Positions 1-8,890 of a DNA stretch of 64,000 nucleotides are shown here, piece by piece. The stretch comes from an uncultured Prevotellaceae bacterium. Lineage in GTDB: Bacteria > Bacteroidota > Bacteroidia > Bacteroidales > Bacteroidaceae. The notes under the pieces were generated by a model. That model was not told where the DNA came from and searched no databases. It worked only from the letters and a program-made list of their open reading frames with translations. The DNA is taken from assembly GCA_902800495.1 (NCBI GenBank), contig CADCET010000002.1, positions 62,001 to 126,000 of the forward strand. Reading direction: 5' to 3'. Made by a program: the position numbers and the translations under genes. The first letter of the stretch is position 1. Each line of letters starts with the position of its first letter.

Positions 1-1660
1 CAACCTTCTGGCCGTCAGCATTGACATTGGTGATGCCAGAGGGATCGTCAGGATCGTCAGGAGCATCGGTAGAGGCGTAAATCATGATGATGTCAACGCC
101 CTGGTTATCAGCAGTGCTGGCTTTCAGCGTAATGTCGGTAGCCTCAGTAATGGTGAGCAGGTCAGACTCTGCCTCCGTCCAGTTGTCAGCAGTGGCCGAC
201 AGGTAAATTTCGTTCTCCTCACCTGCACCCTTGGCCAGTGTGCAGATATAGCTTGCTGGCTTCACGTCGAAGAGGACGGCACGAATCTTATAGGTACCGG
301 GCTGCAGTGTCACGAGCTTCAAATCCTCAGTCACATAGCCAGCCTTACCCATAGAGGAGCGGATAGCGGTATTGGCATGGTTCACCAGGACAGCACCGGG
401 AAGGTCCTCACCCTCAGAGAGGAACACACAACCCGTAAAGTCGCTCTTCTTATAGTTGACGACAAACGTCGTGTCGCCTTCGCCGTTCTTCAAGTCAAAG
501 TTCTCTACAAACTCGTTACCCTTAGAACCATGGGTATAGACATTACCTTCAGCATCAGCCAGCCAGTAAGGATAGTTGGCCTTGATGGAAGAGCCGGTTA
601 TACCCTCGGTCAGAGCAACAAGCTCTTTTAACTCCACCGTATTATCATCAGCCGTATAGGCAGCAACCACTTTATAGTTACGCGGCAGTTTCTCCTGTCC
701 TTCCTCAATGGTGATGGTCTTCATCAGGCAGTTGCTGAAACGGAACGTCACGTCGCCAGCCACCTGAACCTCGAACTTGTAATTAGCATAACTTGAGCCC
801 AGCCAAATAGAGTCCTTCAAGCCGGTAGATGCATCCAGTCCGTCAGGAGCAATGGCCGCACCATCCATAGCCTGAATACAAGTCTGCTTGGTAGCTGAAC
901 CCTTGGTGGCACGATTGGCATTAAAGATGATGATGTCGCCCTCCTGACAATCGGGAATAGTCATAAACTGGTTCTGTCCATTAAATGCAATCAGATCCTT
1001 ATATGAACCCTCAGTATCACCTACATAGAACTGCTTTTTACCAAATTTGAACAGCAGATCCTCAGTCATTGGCAAAACGGTTCCGTCAGGAAGCAGAATC
1101 TCCTCATAGTTGCGGGCGGGGACATAGAAGCGATGCGTAGTGGAACCATCCTTCTGGATGTCCATGTACTTTGTCTCGTCCTCGGTCTCAGAACCTGCCA
1201 CGTTGGTAGAACCTTCAGCGATAATCTGTGCTGCTGACTCAGCGTCAATCAGGAACGTCCACGCCATCTTACGCTCAGCGCCACGGGTCTTGAAGGTCAG
1301 CGAATAGCCACCCTCAGCGGCTTTCTCCTCACCACCGACTTTCACCGAAGTAATCTTCAGCGTATATTCTGTGGAAGGCTCCAGTTCGAACTCAGCGAGA
1401 TCGAAAGTCACACCTGCAGCGAACGTACCCTCAATTTCGTCAAAATCAATGTCGTTGAAGGCACCGGCCAGCTTGAACGTAGTGGCAGTAGGATCTTCCA
1501 CGCCCGTGACATTGGGGAACGTCACCGTAATCTTACCTGTGTTAGGACTGACTTTAGCGCCATCTTTCAGGCTGAACTTAATGTCACCCAACGCTACCTG
1601 AGCCAAGGCGCTAAGGCAGCAAAAGAATGCCATAAAGGCGAGAGTAGAAATCTTCTTCAT
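1..1660 (-). CDS. Secreted Bacteroidota protein, C-terminus beyond window
   Basis: The minus-strand frame is open from an ATG at 1660-1658 to the left edge, about 553 codons, so the 3' end is missing. Residues 1-20 form a signal peptide (MKKISTLAFMAFFCCLSALA, then Q). The next roughly 100 residues look like an Ig/Big-type beta domain (KITVTFPNV, STEYTLKITSV). The rest alternates beta-rich segments with no catalytic motif that I recognise. The last visible residues (SGITNVNADGQKV) resemble the linker that precedes a type IX secretion C-terminal domain in Prevotella proteins; that is inference because the end is outside the window. A Bacteroidota promoter lies 55 bp upstream. Function unknown; it is probably exported and surface-bound or secreted. 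Confidence 0.8.
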   Translation of the reverse strand, partial: MKKISTLAFMAFFCCLSALAQVALGDIKFSLKDGAKVSPNTGKITVTFPNVTGVEDPTATTFKLAGAFNDIDFDEIEGTFAAGVTFDLAEFELEPSTEYTLKITSVKVGGEEKAAEGGYSLTFKTRGAERKMAWTFLIDAESAAQIIAEGSTNVAGSETEDETKYMDIQKDGSTTHRFYVPARNYEEILLPDGTVLPMTEDLLFKFGKKQFYVGDTEGSYKDLIAFNGQNQFMTIPDCQEGDIIIFNANRATKGSATKQTCIQAMDGAAIAPDGLDASTGLKDSIWLGSSYANYKFEVQVAGDVTFRFSNCLMKTITIEEGQEKLPRNYKVVAAYTADDNTVELKELVALTEGITGSSIKANYPYWLADAEGNVYTHGSKGNEFVENFDLKNGEGDTTFVVNYKKSDFTGCVFLSEGEDLPGAVLVNHANTAIRSSMGKAGYVTEDLKLVTLQPGTYKIRAVLFDVKPASYICTLAKGAGEENEIYLSATADNWTEAESDLLTITEATDITLKASTADNQGVDIIMIYASTDAPDDPDDPSGITNVNADGQKV

Positions 1661-1714
1661 AAGCTTATTATTTTAGTTATTAAATAGTCTGACTGTAGTT
1701 TCACAAATACGCTG

Positions 1715-1748
1715 CAAAGATACAAAAAAAAGTATTAGTATCTCCAAA
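1715..1748 (-). promoter_or_regulatory. Bacteroidota-type promoter for the 1-1660 gene
   Basis: On the minus strand a perfect -7 box TATCTTTG lies at 1722-1715, and TTTG at 1748-1745 sits 22 nt further upstream as a -33 element (the usual spacing is 19-21). A predicted start of transcription near 1708 leaves an AT-rich leader of about 48 nt before the ATG at 1660. Confidence 0.65.
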
Positions 1749-1835
1749 TATGTGCGAAAAAAGCAGATTTTAACATTTTAATTTCCTAATTATCACAAAT
1801 ATCTAAGGTCTGTGCGCAAAAAAGACGGATTTTTC

Positions 1836-4631
1836 CTATTTTGTGTACAACAGGCGGCCGTCGGGGGTTACTCCGGCGGCGCTTATCTTGATGCGCGTCT
1901 CCTTGGCATTGTTATAGAAGGTGGCGGTGAAGCGACCTTCCTCGTCGCTGCGGGCGTTGGGGTTCCAGTAGAGGGTGCGGCGGTAGTCGGCAGGTGCGGC
2001 AGGCTGCTGGCGACTGTAGTCGGGCTGGTAGAACTGGGCGGGTTCACTGAAGCCGTGGATGAAGATATGGCGGTCGCGGTAGACGACCTGCGTACCGTCG
2101 TCAGGGATGTTCTCCATATCAACGGTGGCATCGGCCAGATGGAGGCTCTCCACCAGTGTGGAGTCCTCGTTACGGGGTTCGTAGTCAGTGAAGACACGGA
2201 TGTTCTGCAGGCGCCCTAACTTCAGGTTGTTCATGATGTTTGCCGGCGCACGACGGTTATCGACAGAGCGCAGGGCGTCGGCCAGTTCGCTGGAACCGTC
2301 TATTCCCATTCCCGCCACAGCGCCTGCCATATCGGTATAGTTTCGCCAGTAGGTGATGCCGTTCCAGCGTCCGTCGACATTGAACTGACGCCCCAGCCGT
2401 CCCATGTTGCCGAAGAGGAATTTGGCCACCTGCATGGGGAACTGGCGCATATCGTACATACCGAAGGAGAGGCCGTAGTCCGTCATATCGTTGTAGAGGT
2501 CGTAGGCATCGCGCACATAGGCTGGCTTGTTCCAGTCGATGGCACGGCGTCCGCGGCGACGGCCTTTGACGTTGACGTTCTGCAGCTGGTGGACATCGTT
2601 CTCCATCGTCAGCTCCGACAACGAGTCCTCGTCGATGGTCACCTCCCACTCCGGGGCATGGTTCTCGTAGTAGCTGTACTTATGGGTGAAGATGGGGTAT
2701 GGCATGTCGCGCTTCACATAATAGTCGGGGTAGGCTTCTTCCTTAAACACCTTCACGTCCTTACGCGAAGTCATCGCCTTCTTCACCGAATCCTTTTCGT
2801 TGTATGCCTTCAGGTTCAGGAAGGTTGAGCCGTAGAACGGCGGAATCTCGAACACGAAGCGGCCGCCGTCCTTGGTCATCTGCCGTCCGGCCACAAAGCC
2901 GTCTTCCATCAGCACCTCGGCCTCCACCAGCACTTCATGCTTCAGTCCGCCGTGGTTGACGCCGAGGTCGTCGTTGACATTGCCTATGCCTCCTAAGTCC
3001 ATCGTCACCTCCACGGCACCGCCCATGCCGTTCTCGTCGACTTCGGTCTCGGTCATCGAATAGCCTGTCTTGGCCATTCCTTTCTGCCACGACGGAATCT
3101 CGTCCAGCTCCACCTCAGCGATGCCTAACATTTTGTAGACATTGCCACTGACGGTCATCGACCGCTCTGGCGTGTAGCGCATCTGGCGGGCAGTGTCAGA
3201 GAGTTCCTTCCAGGGATACTTACGCCACCCCTGCACCATCATCAGCAAGTCGAGATTCTGACGGTGCTCCTGGTCGTCCTTATCAAAGTAATAGGCGGGA
3301 TGGGCGACGAAACCGCGCAACTCGCTGGAGAGCAACAGGTCTGTCATGACATTACCGTCATTATAGGTAGGCTCGTCGGTACGGGTGTCGCGGACAGCCA
3401 CCGAGAAAGTGGTCTGCGGGGCAGGCGTCTGCAGAGTGACAGAGACCTGCTGATAAGGGGAGTAGGTGGTTGTAGGACTCATAGGACTTATAGGACTTAT
3501 AAGACCCATAGGACCCATAGGACCCATAGCCTTAAAGAACAGCCTATCGGCCAGAATCCGTCCCTCGCTATCGAAGACTGTCAGGTCGTTGACACCGACG
3601 GGCAGGCTATCCATGGGCAGCGGGATGTTGACGGGCGTCCCGTCAACAACGGTGACAGGTGCAAAGTGCTTCAGCACACCGCGACAGAGCACTGAGACAG
3701 CATACTGGCCGTTGGCGGGCAATCCGCGAGTCTGAAGGGTGGCTATGCCGTCGCTGACGCTGACCACTGCCCCACTCCGCTCTGCCTTCGGCAAGTTGAA
3801 CGAATACTGCTTGCCACGCCAGGTGAAGCTCGCACTCAGTCGCTGGCTACCTGGCGTAACGGTGAACACGCCACGCCCCATGTGGGTGGTCTGGATCGTA
3901 CCCACCTGCTGACCGCCCTGACGCAGGCTGCCTTTCAGGTCGACGGACTCGCCCAGCTGGTCCTTCAGTTCGAAAGCCACGCGGCTCTGCAGTCCTTCCA
4001 CCAGATGGCCACCCTCGGGATAGAACGTAGCGAAGAGTTCCTCCTTCAGCGGCTTTTGCAGGCGGGTCTTCGGACGCTGGTACATACGGCGGGCATCGTA
4101 GTCGCCAGCCTCTTCAGGTTTACTATAAATAGGTAACACACGCGTGTAGAGTCCGTCCCACATACGATAGTAGTCGGCTGCCATCTGCCGGTTATAGAAC
4201 TGCCACGTCTCAGGGGTGGTATAGGGATGCTCCGTGACGCCGAAGTTCAGCATCCAGCGGGTATAGGCGCGCAACTCGTAATAACCGGAGTAAAGCGAGT
4301 CCTGCAGCACGAACTGTCCGCAGGTATGACCCTCTGGAGCGACAATAATGTTCTGACGTTCTATCAGCAGACCGTCTGGCGACAGCAGCTCGACATAGAG
4401 GATGCGGCTCATGTCAGTAGGTTTCAGGTTGTCGGCACGGACGACATACGCCTTGTACCACAGGGTGTCGCCCACGAAATAACATTGGTTGTCGGTATGC
4501 ACATATACTTTCTCCTGCACTTGCGACACTGACGACTGCTCCAAAGCCTGACGGATATCGTCAAGCGAACCTGCCTGTACGCCACATACGGACAACAGGG
4601 ATACTGACAAAATCAATAGAAACCGTTTCAT
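1836..4631 (-). CDS. MG2 (macroglobulin-type) domain surface protein
   Basis: A 931-residue exported protein with signal peptide MKRFLLILSVSLLSVCGVQA (residues 1-20). Residues about 42-135 match the MG2-like module found in many Bacteroidota envelope proteins (KVYVHTDNQCYFVGDTLWYKAY through GYYELRAYTRWMLNFG). Further beta-sandwich segments follow, and the end (TLYWNPNARSDEEGRFTATF) is typical of the same family. No protease or TonB-box motif is visible. Residues about 368-386 are an odd linker, GPMGPMGLISPISPMSP, encoded by a 9-bp repeat array (3475-3528), which separates two domains. The gene follows dnaA on the same strand with a 59-bp gap. The role is probably envelope or surface-related; substrate and partner are unknown. 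Confidence 0.8.
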   Translation of the reverse strand: MKRFLLILSVSLLSVCGVQAGSLDDIRQALEQSSVSQVQEKVYVHTDNQCYFVGDTLWYKAYVVRADNLKPTDMSRILYVELLSPDGLLIERQNIIVAPEGHTCGQFVLQDSLYSGYYELRAYTRWMLNFGVTEHPYTTPETWQFYNRQMAADYYRMWDGLYTRVLPIYSKPEEAGDYDARRMYQRPKTRLQKPLKEELFATFYPEGGHLVEGLQSRVAFELKDQLGESVDLKGSLRQGGQQVGTIQTTHMGRGVFTVTPGSQRLSASFTWRGKQYSFNLPKAERSGAVVSVSDGIATLQTRGLPANGQYAVSVLCRGVLKHFAPVTVVDGTPVNIPLPMDSLPVGVNDLTVFDSEGRILADRLFFKAMGPMGPMGLISPISPMSPTTTYSPYQQVSVTLQTPAPQTTFSVAVRDTRTDEPTYNDGNVMTDLLLSSELRGFVAHPAYYFDKDDQEHRQNLDLLMMVQGWRKYPWKELSDTARQMRYTPERSMTVSGNVYKMLGIAEVELDEIPSWQKGMAKTGYSMTETEVDENGMGGAVEVTMDLGGIGNVNDDLGVNHGGLKHEVLVEAEVLMEDGFVAGRQMTKDGGRFVFEIPPFYGSTFLNLKAYNEKDSVKKAMTSRKDVKVFKEEAYPDYYVKRDMPYPIFTHKYSYYENHAPEWEVTIDEDSLSELTMENDVHQLQNVNVKGRRRGRRAIDWNKPAYVRDAYDLYNDMTDYGLSFGMYDMRQFPMQVAKFLFGNMGRLGRQFNVDGRWNGITYWRNYTDMAGAVAGMGIDGSSELADALRSVDNRRAPANIMNNLKLGRLQNIRVFTDYEPRNEDSTLVESLHLADATVDMENIPDDGTQVVYRDRHIFIHGFSEPAQFYQPDYSRQQPAAPADYRRTLYWNPNARSDEEGRFTATFYNNAKETRIKISAAGVTPDGRLLYTK
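3475..3528 (+). repeat. Nonamer array, six GGACNNATA units, inside the MG2 gene
   Basis: Six exact 9-bp units (GGACTCATA, GGACTTATA twice, AGACCCATA, GGACCCATA twice). The gene reads the opposite strand, giving the tripeptides M-G-P and I-S-P in a linker. Same family as the arrays at 18261, 29942, 30751, 31998 and 33263. Confidence 0.9.
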
Positions 4632-4690
4632 CTTTTAGTTAATGTTTTGCCTTTTGACGCAAAACGAACGTAAAAGTTTAACGCGAGATA

Positions 4691-6097
4691 TTATTTCTTC
4701 AATTTGAAGGAATTTTCAATGCTGCTGATCTCGGCCATAAACGCCTTGTCGACCTTCAGCCGCTGCTCTACGGTAGAACAGCTATGCAGCACCGTGGAGT
4801 GGTCGCGTCCGCCAATCAGCTGTCCGATACGCGAGGCGGGCATCTTCGTGTACTTCTGTGCCAGATACATCGACACCTGGCGCACCAGGACGTAGTCGCG
4901 CTTACGGCTCTTGCTGAAGACGTGCTGCTGGGCTACATTGTAGTGGCCACAGACCTTCTCCAGGATGTCGTCCACGGTCAGCGGGTGGTTGTCGACCTTG
5001 ACGGCACGCTTGATGACGCGCTCGGCCAGGCGCATGTCGATATTACTGTTGTAGACGATGGAGTAAGCCATCAGCCCGTTCACGACGCCTTCCAAGTCGC
5101 GGACGCTGCCGTTGGCCGTCTCGGCAATGAACTGTATGACGTCGGCGGGAATCTTCAGGCCATCACGCTTGCACTTCGCGTTCAGGATGTCGACACAGAG
5201 CTGCACGTTGGGCTTCTCCAACTCGGCAATCAGTCCGCAGGAGAAGCGCGTCAGCAGACGGTCTTTCACACCGTCGAGGTCTACCGGCGGACGGTCTGAG
5301 GCCAGGATGATCTGCTTACCCAGACGGAACAGGTGGTCGAAGATATGGAAGAACGTGTCGAGGGTTCTCGGCGAGGTAGCCCACTCCTGAATATCATCGA
5401 CTATCAGCACGTCGATGGTCTGATAGAAGTTGATGAAGTCGTTGGTCGTGTTGCGACGTACGGCATCGGTGAACTGCACCTGGAAGAGGCGTGCCGATAC
5501 ATAGAGCACGCGCTTCTGCGGGTACATCTCCTTACAACGCACACCGATGGCGTTGATGAGATGGGTCTTGCCACAGCCCGACGGTCCGAAGACGAAGAAG
5601 GGGTTGAAAGTCGACTTCCCCGGATGCTCGGCAATACTCAGTCCTACGGTACGCGGCAGTTTGTTGCTGTCGCCCTCGATGAACGACTGGAACGTCTTGT
5701 GGACATCCAACTGCGGGTTCAGGTCGCGGGGAGTGGCGTCAAGGACGTTGGGCGACTGGTTGGCACGGCTGTTGGGTGTGGGCACGTCAATGTCAACGGG
5801 CTCGTCGGCAATGACGTCCTGCGTCAGTTTGTGAGCCTTATCAGTAACAATGCGGTAGTTGAGCTTGACCTTCATCTTAAAACTGTTGGTCAGTGCCCAA
5901 TACATTAACCTTATATAATATTGTTCCAGATATTCACAGAAATAAGCGCTGGGCACCTGCAACAGCAATGTGGCGTCGCTCTCCGAGAAAGACTCGAAGA
6001 CGATGGGCTCGAACCACGTTTTGAACTGCTGCTCGGTGACGTTCTGCCTAATGAGTTGGAGGCAGTTGTCCCAAAGCGCCTTATGACTGTTATTCAT
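4691..6097 (-). CDS. dnaA: Chromosomal replication initiator DnaA
   Basis: 468 residues, the normal length. Residues 1-85 form domain I (WDNCLQLIRQNVTEQQFKTWFEP), followed by a short variable domain II. The AAA+ domain carries Walker A GPSGCGKTH at 171-179 and Walker B VLIVDDIQ near 231-238. C-terminal domain IV has the DnaA-box-binding signature GGRDHSTVLHSCSTVEQRL near residues 430-450. It binds DnaA boxes and ATP to open the replication origin. The 285-bp gap upstream is AT-rich and holds repeated TCAACACTT-type sequences that could be DnaA sites. The start ATG at 6097 begins MNNSHKALWDNCLQLI, matching the family's N-terminus. Confidence 0.97.
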   Translation of the reverse strand: MNNSHKALWDNCLQLIRQNVTEQQFKTWFEPIVFESFSESDATLLLQVPSAYFCEYLEQYYIRLMYWALTNSFKMKVKLNYRIVTDKAHKLTQDVIADEPVDIDVPTPNSRANQSPNVLDATPRDLNPQLDVHKTFQSFIEGDSNKLPRTVGLSIAEHPGKSTFNPFFVFGPSGCGKTHLINAIGVRCKEMYPQKRVLYVSARLFQVQFTDAVRRNTTNDFINFYQTIDVLIVDDIQEWATSPRTLDTFFHIFDHLFRLGKQIILASDRPPVDLDGVKDRLLTRFSCGLIAELEKPNVQLCVDILNAKCKRDGLKIPADVIQFIAETANGSVRDLEGVVNGLMAYSIVYNSNIDMRLAERVIKRAVKVDNHPLTVDDILEKVCGHYNVAQQHVFSKSRKRDYVLVRQVSMYLAQKYTKMPASRIGQLIGGRDHSTVLHSCSTVEQRLKVDKAFMAEISSIENSFKLKK

Positions 6098-6382
6098 CTG
6101 GCGTTAAATATTTATTTCTAAAGTTAATATAATTGCAAGGTTTATAAAATCCCTGATTGTTTTTGCAGGTGCAAAGTTCGGTATTTTTTTCCAATCTACA
6201 AAATCGCGCTTTTTTTAACACGATTTGGTTTCCCACGTAACCTGCTTGATTTTCAACACTTACCGCGTTTCACACTTTTCCGTCGAAAGAGGGTATTGCA
6301 AAAATCGATGTCTTTACATATCAACACTTTACGAATTACACAATCGGGCTTTCAGACAATTTTTTATTTAGACAAAATAAAA
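6098..6382. other. AT-rich dnaA upstream region with three iteron-like repeats
   Basis: No gene is seen in these 285 bp. Three related sequences occur: TCAACACTTACCG (6254-6266), TCACACTTTTCCG (about 6270-6282) and TCAACACTTTACG (6322-6334). The 9-mers TTTTCAACA (6250-6258) and ATATCAACA differ from the DnaA-box consensus TTWTNCACA at one and two positions. They could serve dnaA autoregulation or belong to an origin. This rests on motif similarity alone. Confidence 0.35.
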
Positions 6383-7285
6383 TTACTTGTCTTTTTTGCC
6401 GAAAACTGAGAAGTGAATATAGCGTTTCGGATGAGCCTTGAAATCTATCATCAGCGAGTCAGCGTGAGCCATCGTGGCATTCAGGTTATTATACAGTTCT
6501 GCGTCGCGCATGAGCAGTCCTAACGTGCCCTCCTTGCTATTCAGCTTGGCAGTCATCTGCTCCACATTCTGCAACGTACGGTCCACTTTAGCCATCGTGG
6601 CAGCCAAGTCCAGATCATTCAACGTCTGCGTCAGCGTGTCGGCATTAGCCATCACACCGGTAGCCTTGTTCATCAGCGTGGGCAGCTGACGGTTCAGACT
6701 TTTTGTCAGCAGGTTCAGTTCGGTAGCTGTCGTGGTCAGTCCGGCGGTGATGTCCTCGATGTTGTGCAGGGAATGGCCTATAGTCGGGTCGGCCAACAGC
6801 GTATTGACTGAGGCGAGAATCGAGTCAAGTTTGGGCAGCATCTGTTCTATCTGCGGTACCATCCCCGAAAACTTTCCGGTCAGCCCTACCTGCTGTCCAC
6901 CGCTGATGGTGTCGCCCACGGCAAGACGCGGAGCCGTCATGTCACCCAACTTCAACTCCAACCGGACATTGCCCAACAGGTCGCTGGCAATCTCGGCAGA
7001 GGTGCCCTGTGGCAGCTGCATTTCGTCGTTCAGGCTCAGCACGGCCGCAATATGGTCGGGTCGGTTAAAGTCGTATTCAATGGATTCCACGGTTCCCACC
7101 TTCACGCCGTTACAATAGACGGGGCTGGAGGCCGACAGTCCAGTGACGTCGCTGAACTGTGCCATATACTTATTGCCGGCCGAGAAAAGACTCAACCCCT
7201 TCAGGAAATTCATACCGAGAAACAGGACTATCAAACCGATGACAGCCACCAGTGCTATTTGTACTTCCTTTGTAAAGAACTTCAT
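6383..7285 (-). CDS. MCE/MlaD family lipid-transport protein
   Basis: 300 residues. One N-terminal transmembrane anchor (VQIALVAVIGLIVLFLGMNFLKG, about 8-30) is followed by an MCE domain (about 37-115, with YMAQFSDVTGLSASSPVYCNGVKVGTV and a LLGNVRLELKLGD segment). The tail is a long alpha-helix (LPKLDSILASVNTLL through LNSKEGTLGLL). In known systems MlaD-type proteins form hexameric rings in the periplasm that move phospholipids between membranes with an MlaE permease and MlaF ATPase; neither partner is encoded here. It lies 11 bp downstream of the amidase gene, so the two are probably co-transcribed. The substrate is inferred only from the family. Confidence 0.9.
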   Translation of the reverse strand: MKFFTKEVQIALVAVIGLIVLFLGMNFLKGLSLFSAGNKYMAQFSDVTGLSASSPVYCNGVKVGTVESIEYDFNRPDHIAAVLSLNDEMQLPQGTSAEIASDLLGNVRLELKLGDMTAPRLAVGDTISGGQQVGLTGKFSGMVPQIEQMLPKLDSILASVNTLLADPTIGHSLHNIEDITAGLTTTATELNLLTKSLNRQLPTLMNKATGVMANADTLTQTLNDLDLAATMAKVDRTLQNVEQMTAKLNSKEGTLGLLMRDAELYNNLNATMAHADSLMIDFKAHPKRYIHFSVFGKKDK

Positions 7286-7296
7286 ATCCGTAATGA

Positions 7297-8532
7297 CTAT
7301 TTCTTATTTTTATTTGCTCTGTATTCACGTATTGCCTCATTGACGTCAACCTTCTTGCCGTCTTTGAAGGCAACAATAAACGCCTGGGGGAAGCGGTCTA
7401 ACAGCTGTTTGCGCAACTGGTATATTTCCGCATAGTTAGCCGACGCCCCGACGGTGTATTTGTACATACCTTTTTCTTCGTAGTAATCAACATCCTTGAC
7501 GCCCTTCAACTGCGCACTGCCGGCTTTCAGCTTGACGGTACTGGCCAACAGCTGGACCTTGAATATTGGCGCTGTCGACTGGGCAGCCTGAGTGTCAGAC
7601 ATTTTCGTTTTGTTTTGCTTCTCAGGTTTTTCGGGTTTCTCTGTAGTATCAGGAGCATCCGGCGTTTCCGGAGTTTCCGGCTCAGCCTGCTCTGCCTCAG
7701 GCTCCACAGGTTCTGCCGGTGCCGGTTTATAAGGCACCTTGATGCCTGGCGCCACCTTATTCTTATACGCCACGAAAGCATTATAGAAGCCGCGCGTGTA
7801 TTGCTGCAAGGCACGGTCGCTGTTCATATACTGCTCTTCGTCCTGCGTCGAGATGAAGCCTAACTCCATCAGACAGGCGGGCATCGACGTCAGGCGCAAC
7901 ACGGCGAGGTTGTCCTGATGGACACCCTTGTCCTGACGTCCCGTAGCCGAACAGATGTTCTTCTGCATGAACTTGGCCAGTTGGATGCTGTTTTCCAGAT
8001 TCTTGTCCTGCACCAGTTCAAACAGGATATTGCTTTCTGGCGAGTTGGGGTCGAAGCCCTCGTAATGCTGCTGGTAGTTATCCTCGTAGAGGATGACGGC
8101 GTTCTCACGCTTAGCCACCTCCAAGTTCTCGATGTACCCCTGTTTGTTGCCGTCGCGACGGCTGCGGCCTAAGGTGTAAGTCTGATAGCCACGGGCAATA
8201 TGGCCCTTGGGCAGCGAATTGATATGGACGGAGACAAAAAGGTCGGCTTTGGCCTTGTTGGCTATCTCAGCCCGCTGCCATAACTCCAAGAAGCGGTCGG
8301 TCTTACGTGTATAAATCACCTTGACGTCAGGACAGTTCTGCTCAATGATGCGTCCGAAGGCCAGGGCATAGCGCAGGTTCAGCGTCTTCTCATTAGTCAC
8401 CTTACCTGGGGCACCAAAATCCTTGCCGCCATGACCGGCATCAATAACAATAGTAAATGCCTTCTTCGCACCGTCAACTGACAGTACGAAGAGGAGCGTC
8501 ATACAAATTATCGTCAACAATCTTTTATACAT
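7297..8532 (-). CDS. N-acetylmuramoyl-L-alanine amidase with C-terminal SPOR-like domain
   Basis: 411 residues. The N-terminal signal peptide (MYKRLLTIICMTLLFVLSVDG) is followed by an Amidase_3 domain. The zinc ligands of the family are visible: His34 in DAGHGG, Glu48 in TNEKTLNL and His103 in SVHIN. The catalytic Glu lies in CLMELGFIS near 225. A Pro/Glu linker (about 275-315) leads to a C-terminal segment (FKVQLLASTVKLKAG through KDGKKVDV) resembling a SPOR peptidoglycan-binding domain. It cleaves the amide between MurNAc and L-Ala in the periplasm during cell separation. The downstream MlaD-type gene starts 11 bp after its stop. Confidence 0.93.
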   Translation of the reverse strand: MYKRLLTIICMTLLFVLSVDGAKKAFTIVIDAGHGGKDFGAPGKVTNEKTLNLRYALAFGRIIEQNCPDVKVIYTRKTDRFLELWQRAEIANKAKADLFVSVHINSLPKGHIARGYQTYTLGRSRRDGNKQGYIENLEVAKRENAVILYEDNYQQHYEGFDPNSPESNILFELVQDKNLENSIQLAKFMQKNICSATGRQDKGVHQDNLAVLRLTSMPACLMELGFISTQDEEQYMNSDRALQQYTRGFYNAFVAYKNKVAPGIKVPYKPAPAEPVEPEAEQAEPETPETPDAPDTTEKPEKPEKQNKTKMSDTQAAQSTAPIFKVQLLASTVKLKAGSAQLKGVKDVDYYEEKGMYKYTVGASANYAEIYQLRKQLLDRFPQAFIVAFKDGKKVDVNEAIREYRANKNKK

Positions 8533-8539
8533 GGCTGTG

Positions 8540-8547
8540 CAAAGGTA
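8540..8547 (-). promoter_or_regulatory. -7 box of the amidase-mlaD promoter
   Basis: TACCTTTG on the minus strand matches TAnnTTTG. Only 7 nt separate it from the amidase ATG (8532), so the transcript would begin at or next to the start codon, meaning an almost leaderless mRNA. No clean -33 TTTG is visible; the region is T-rich. Confidence 0.5.
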
Positions 8548-8647
8548 CTGCTTTTTCGTTAAAAAACGTATAACCGCCTGCGAGTTTTATTACTTTTTCA
8601 CTTTTTTACTTCCTCACCTTTTTATATTTTTCAAATGTATTTTCTAC

Positions 8648-8819
8648 CACAGATTGCACAGATTTCACAGATTTTGGCTGCGCGATGCCATGCTATTGCA
8701 CAGATTTCTTATGGATTATTGCGACTAAAGTCGCTGATTGATAGGCGAAGCCAATCTGTTTAATCATAAACAATCGTGGCTTTAGACACTTTAATCTGTG
8801 AAATCTGTGAAATCTGTGG
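8648..8819. repeat. Palindromic intergenic element A with tandem 9-bp arms
   Basis: A 172-bp imperfect inverted repeat. The left arm begins CCACAGATT and repeats CACAGATTT-like 9-mers; the right arm is AATCTGTGA repeated and ends CTGTGG. Inside is ATTTTGGCTGCGCGATG (8672-8688), shared exactly with the element at 15188-15317. No coding capacity; it resembles a MITE or REP-type element. It fills most of the gap between the amidase and folB. Confidence 0.75.
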
Positions 8820-8855
8820 TCGTTATAAAACTTGAGGAGGTTGAATTCTTCAATT

Positions 8856-8890
8856 TTTAATGTTTAATGTTTAATCTTTAATGTTTAATT
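8856..8890. repeat. Heptamer TTTAATG array over the folB stop codon
   Basis: Five near-exact 7-bp units (TTTAATG, one TTTAATC, one TTTAATT). The folB stop codon (8887-8885, minus strand) falls in the last unit. Confidence 0.7.
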
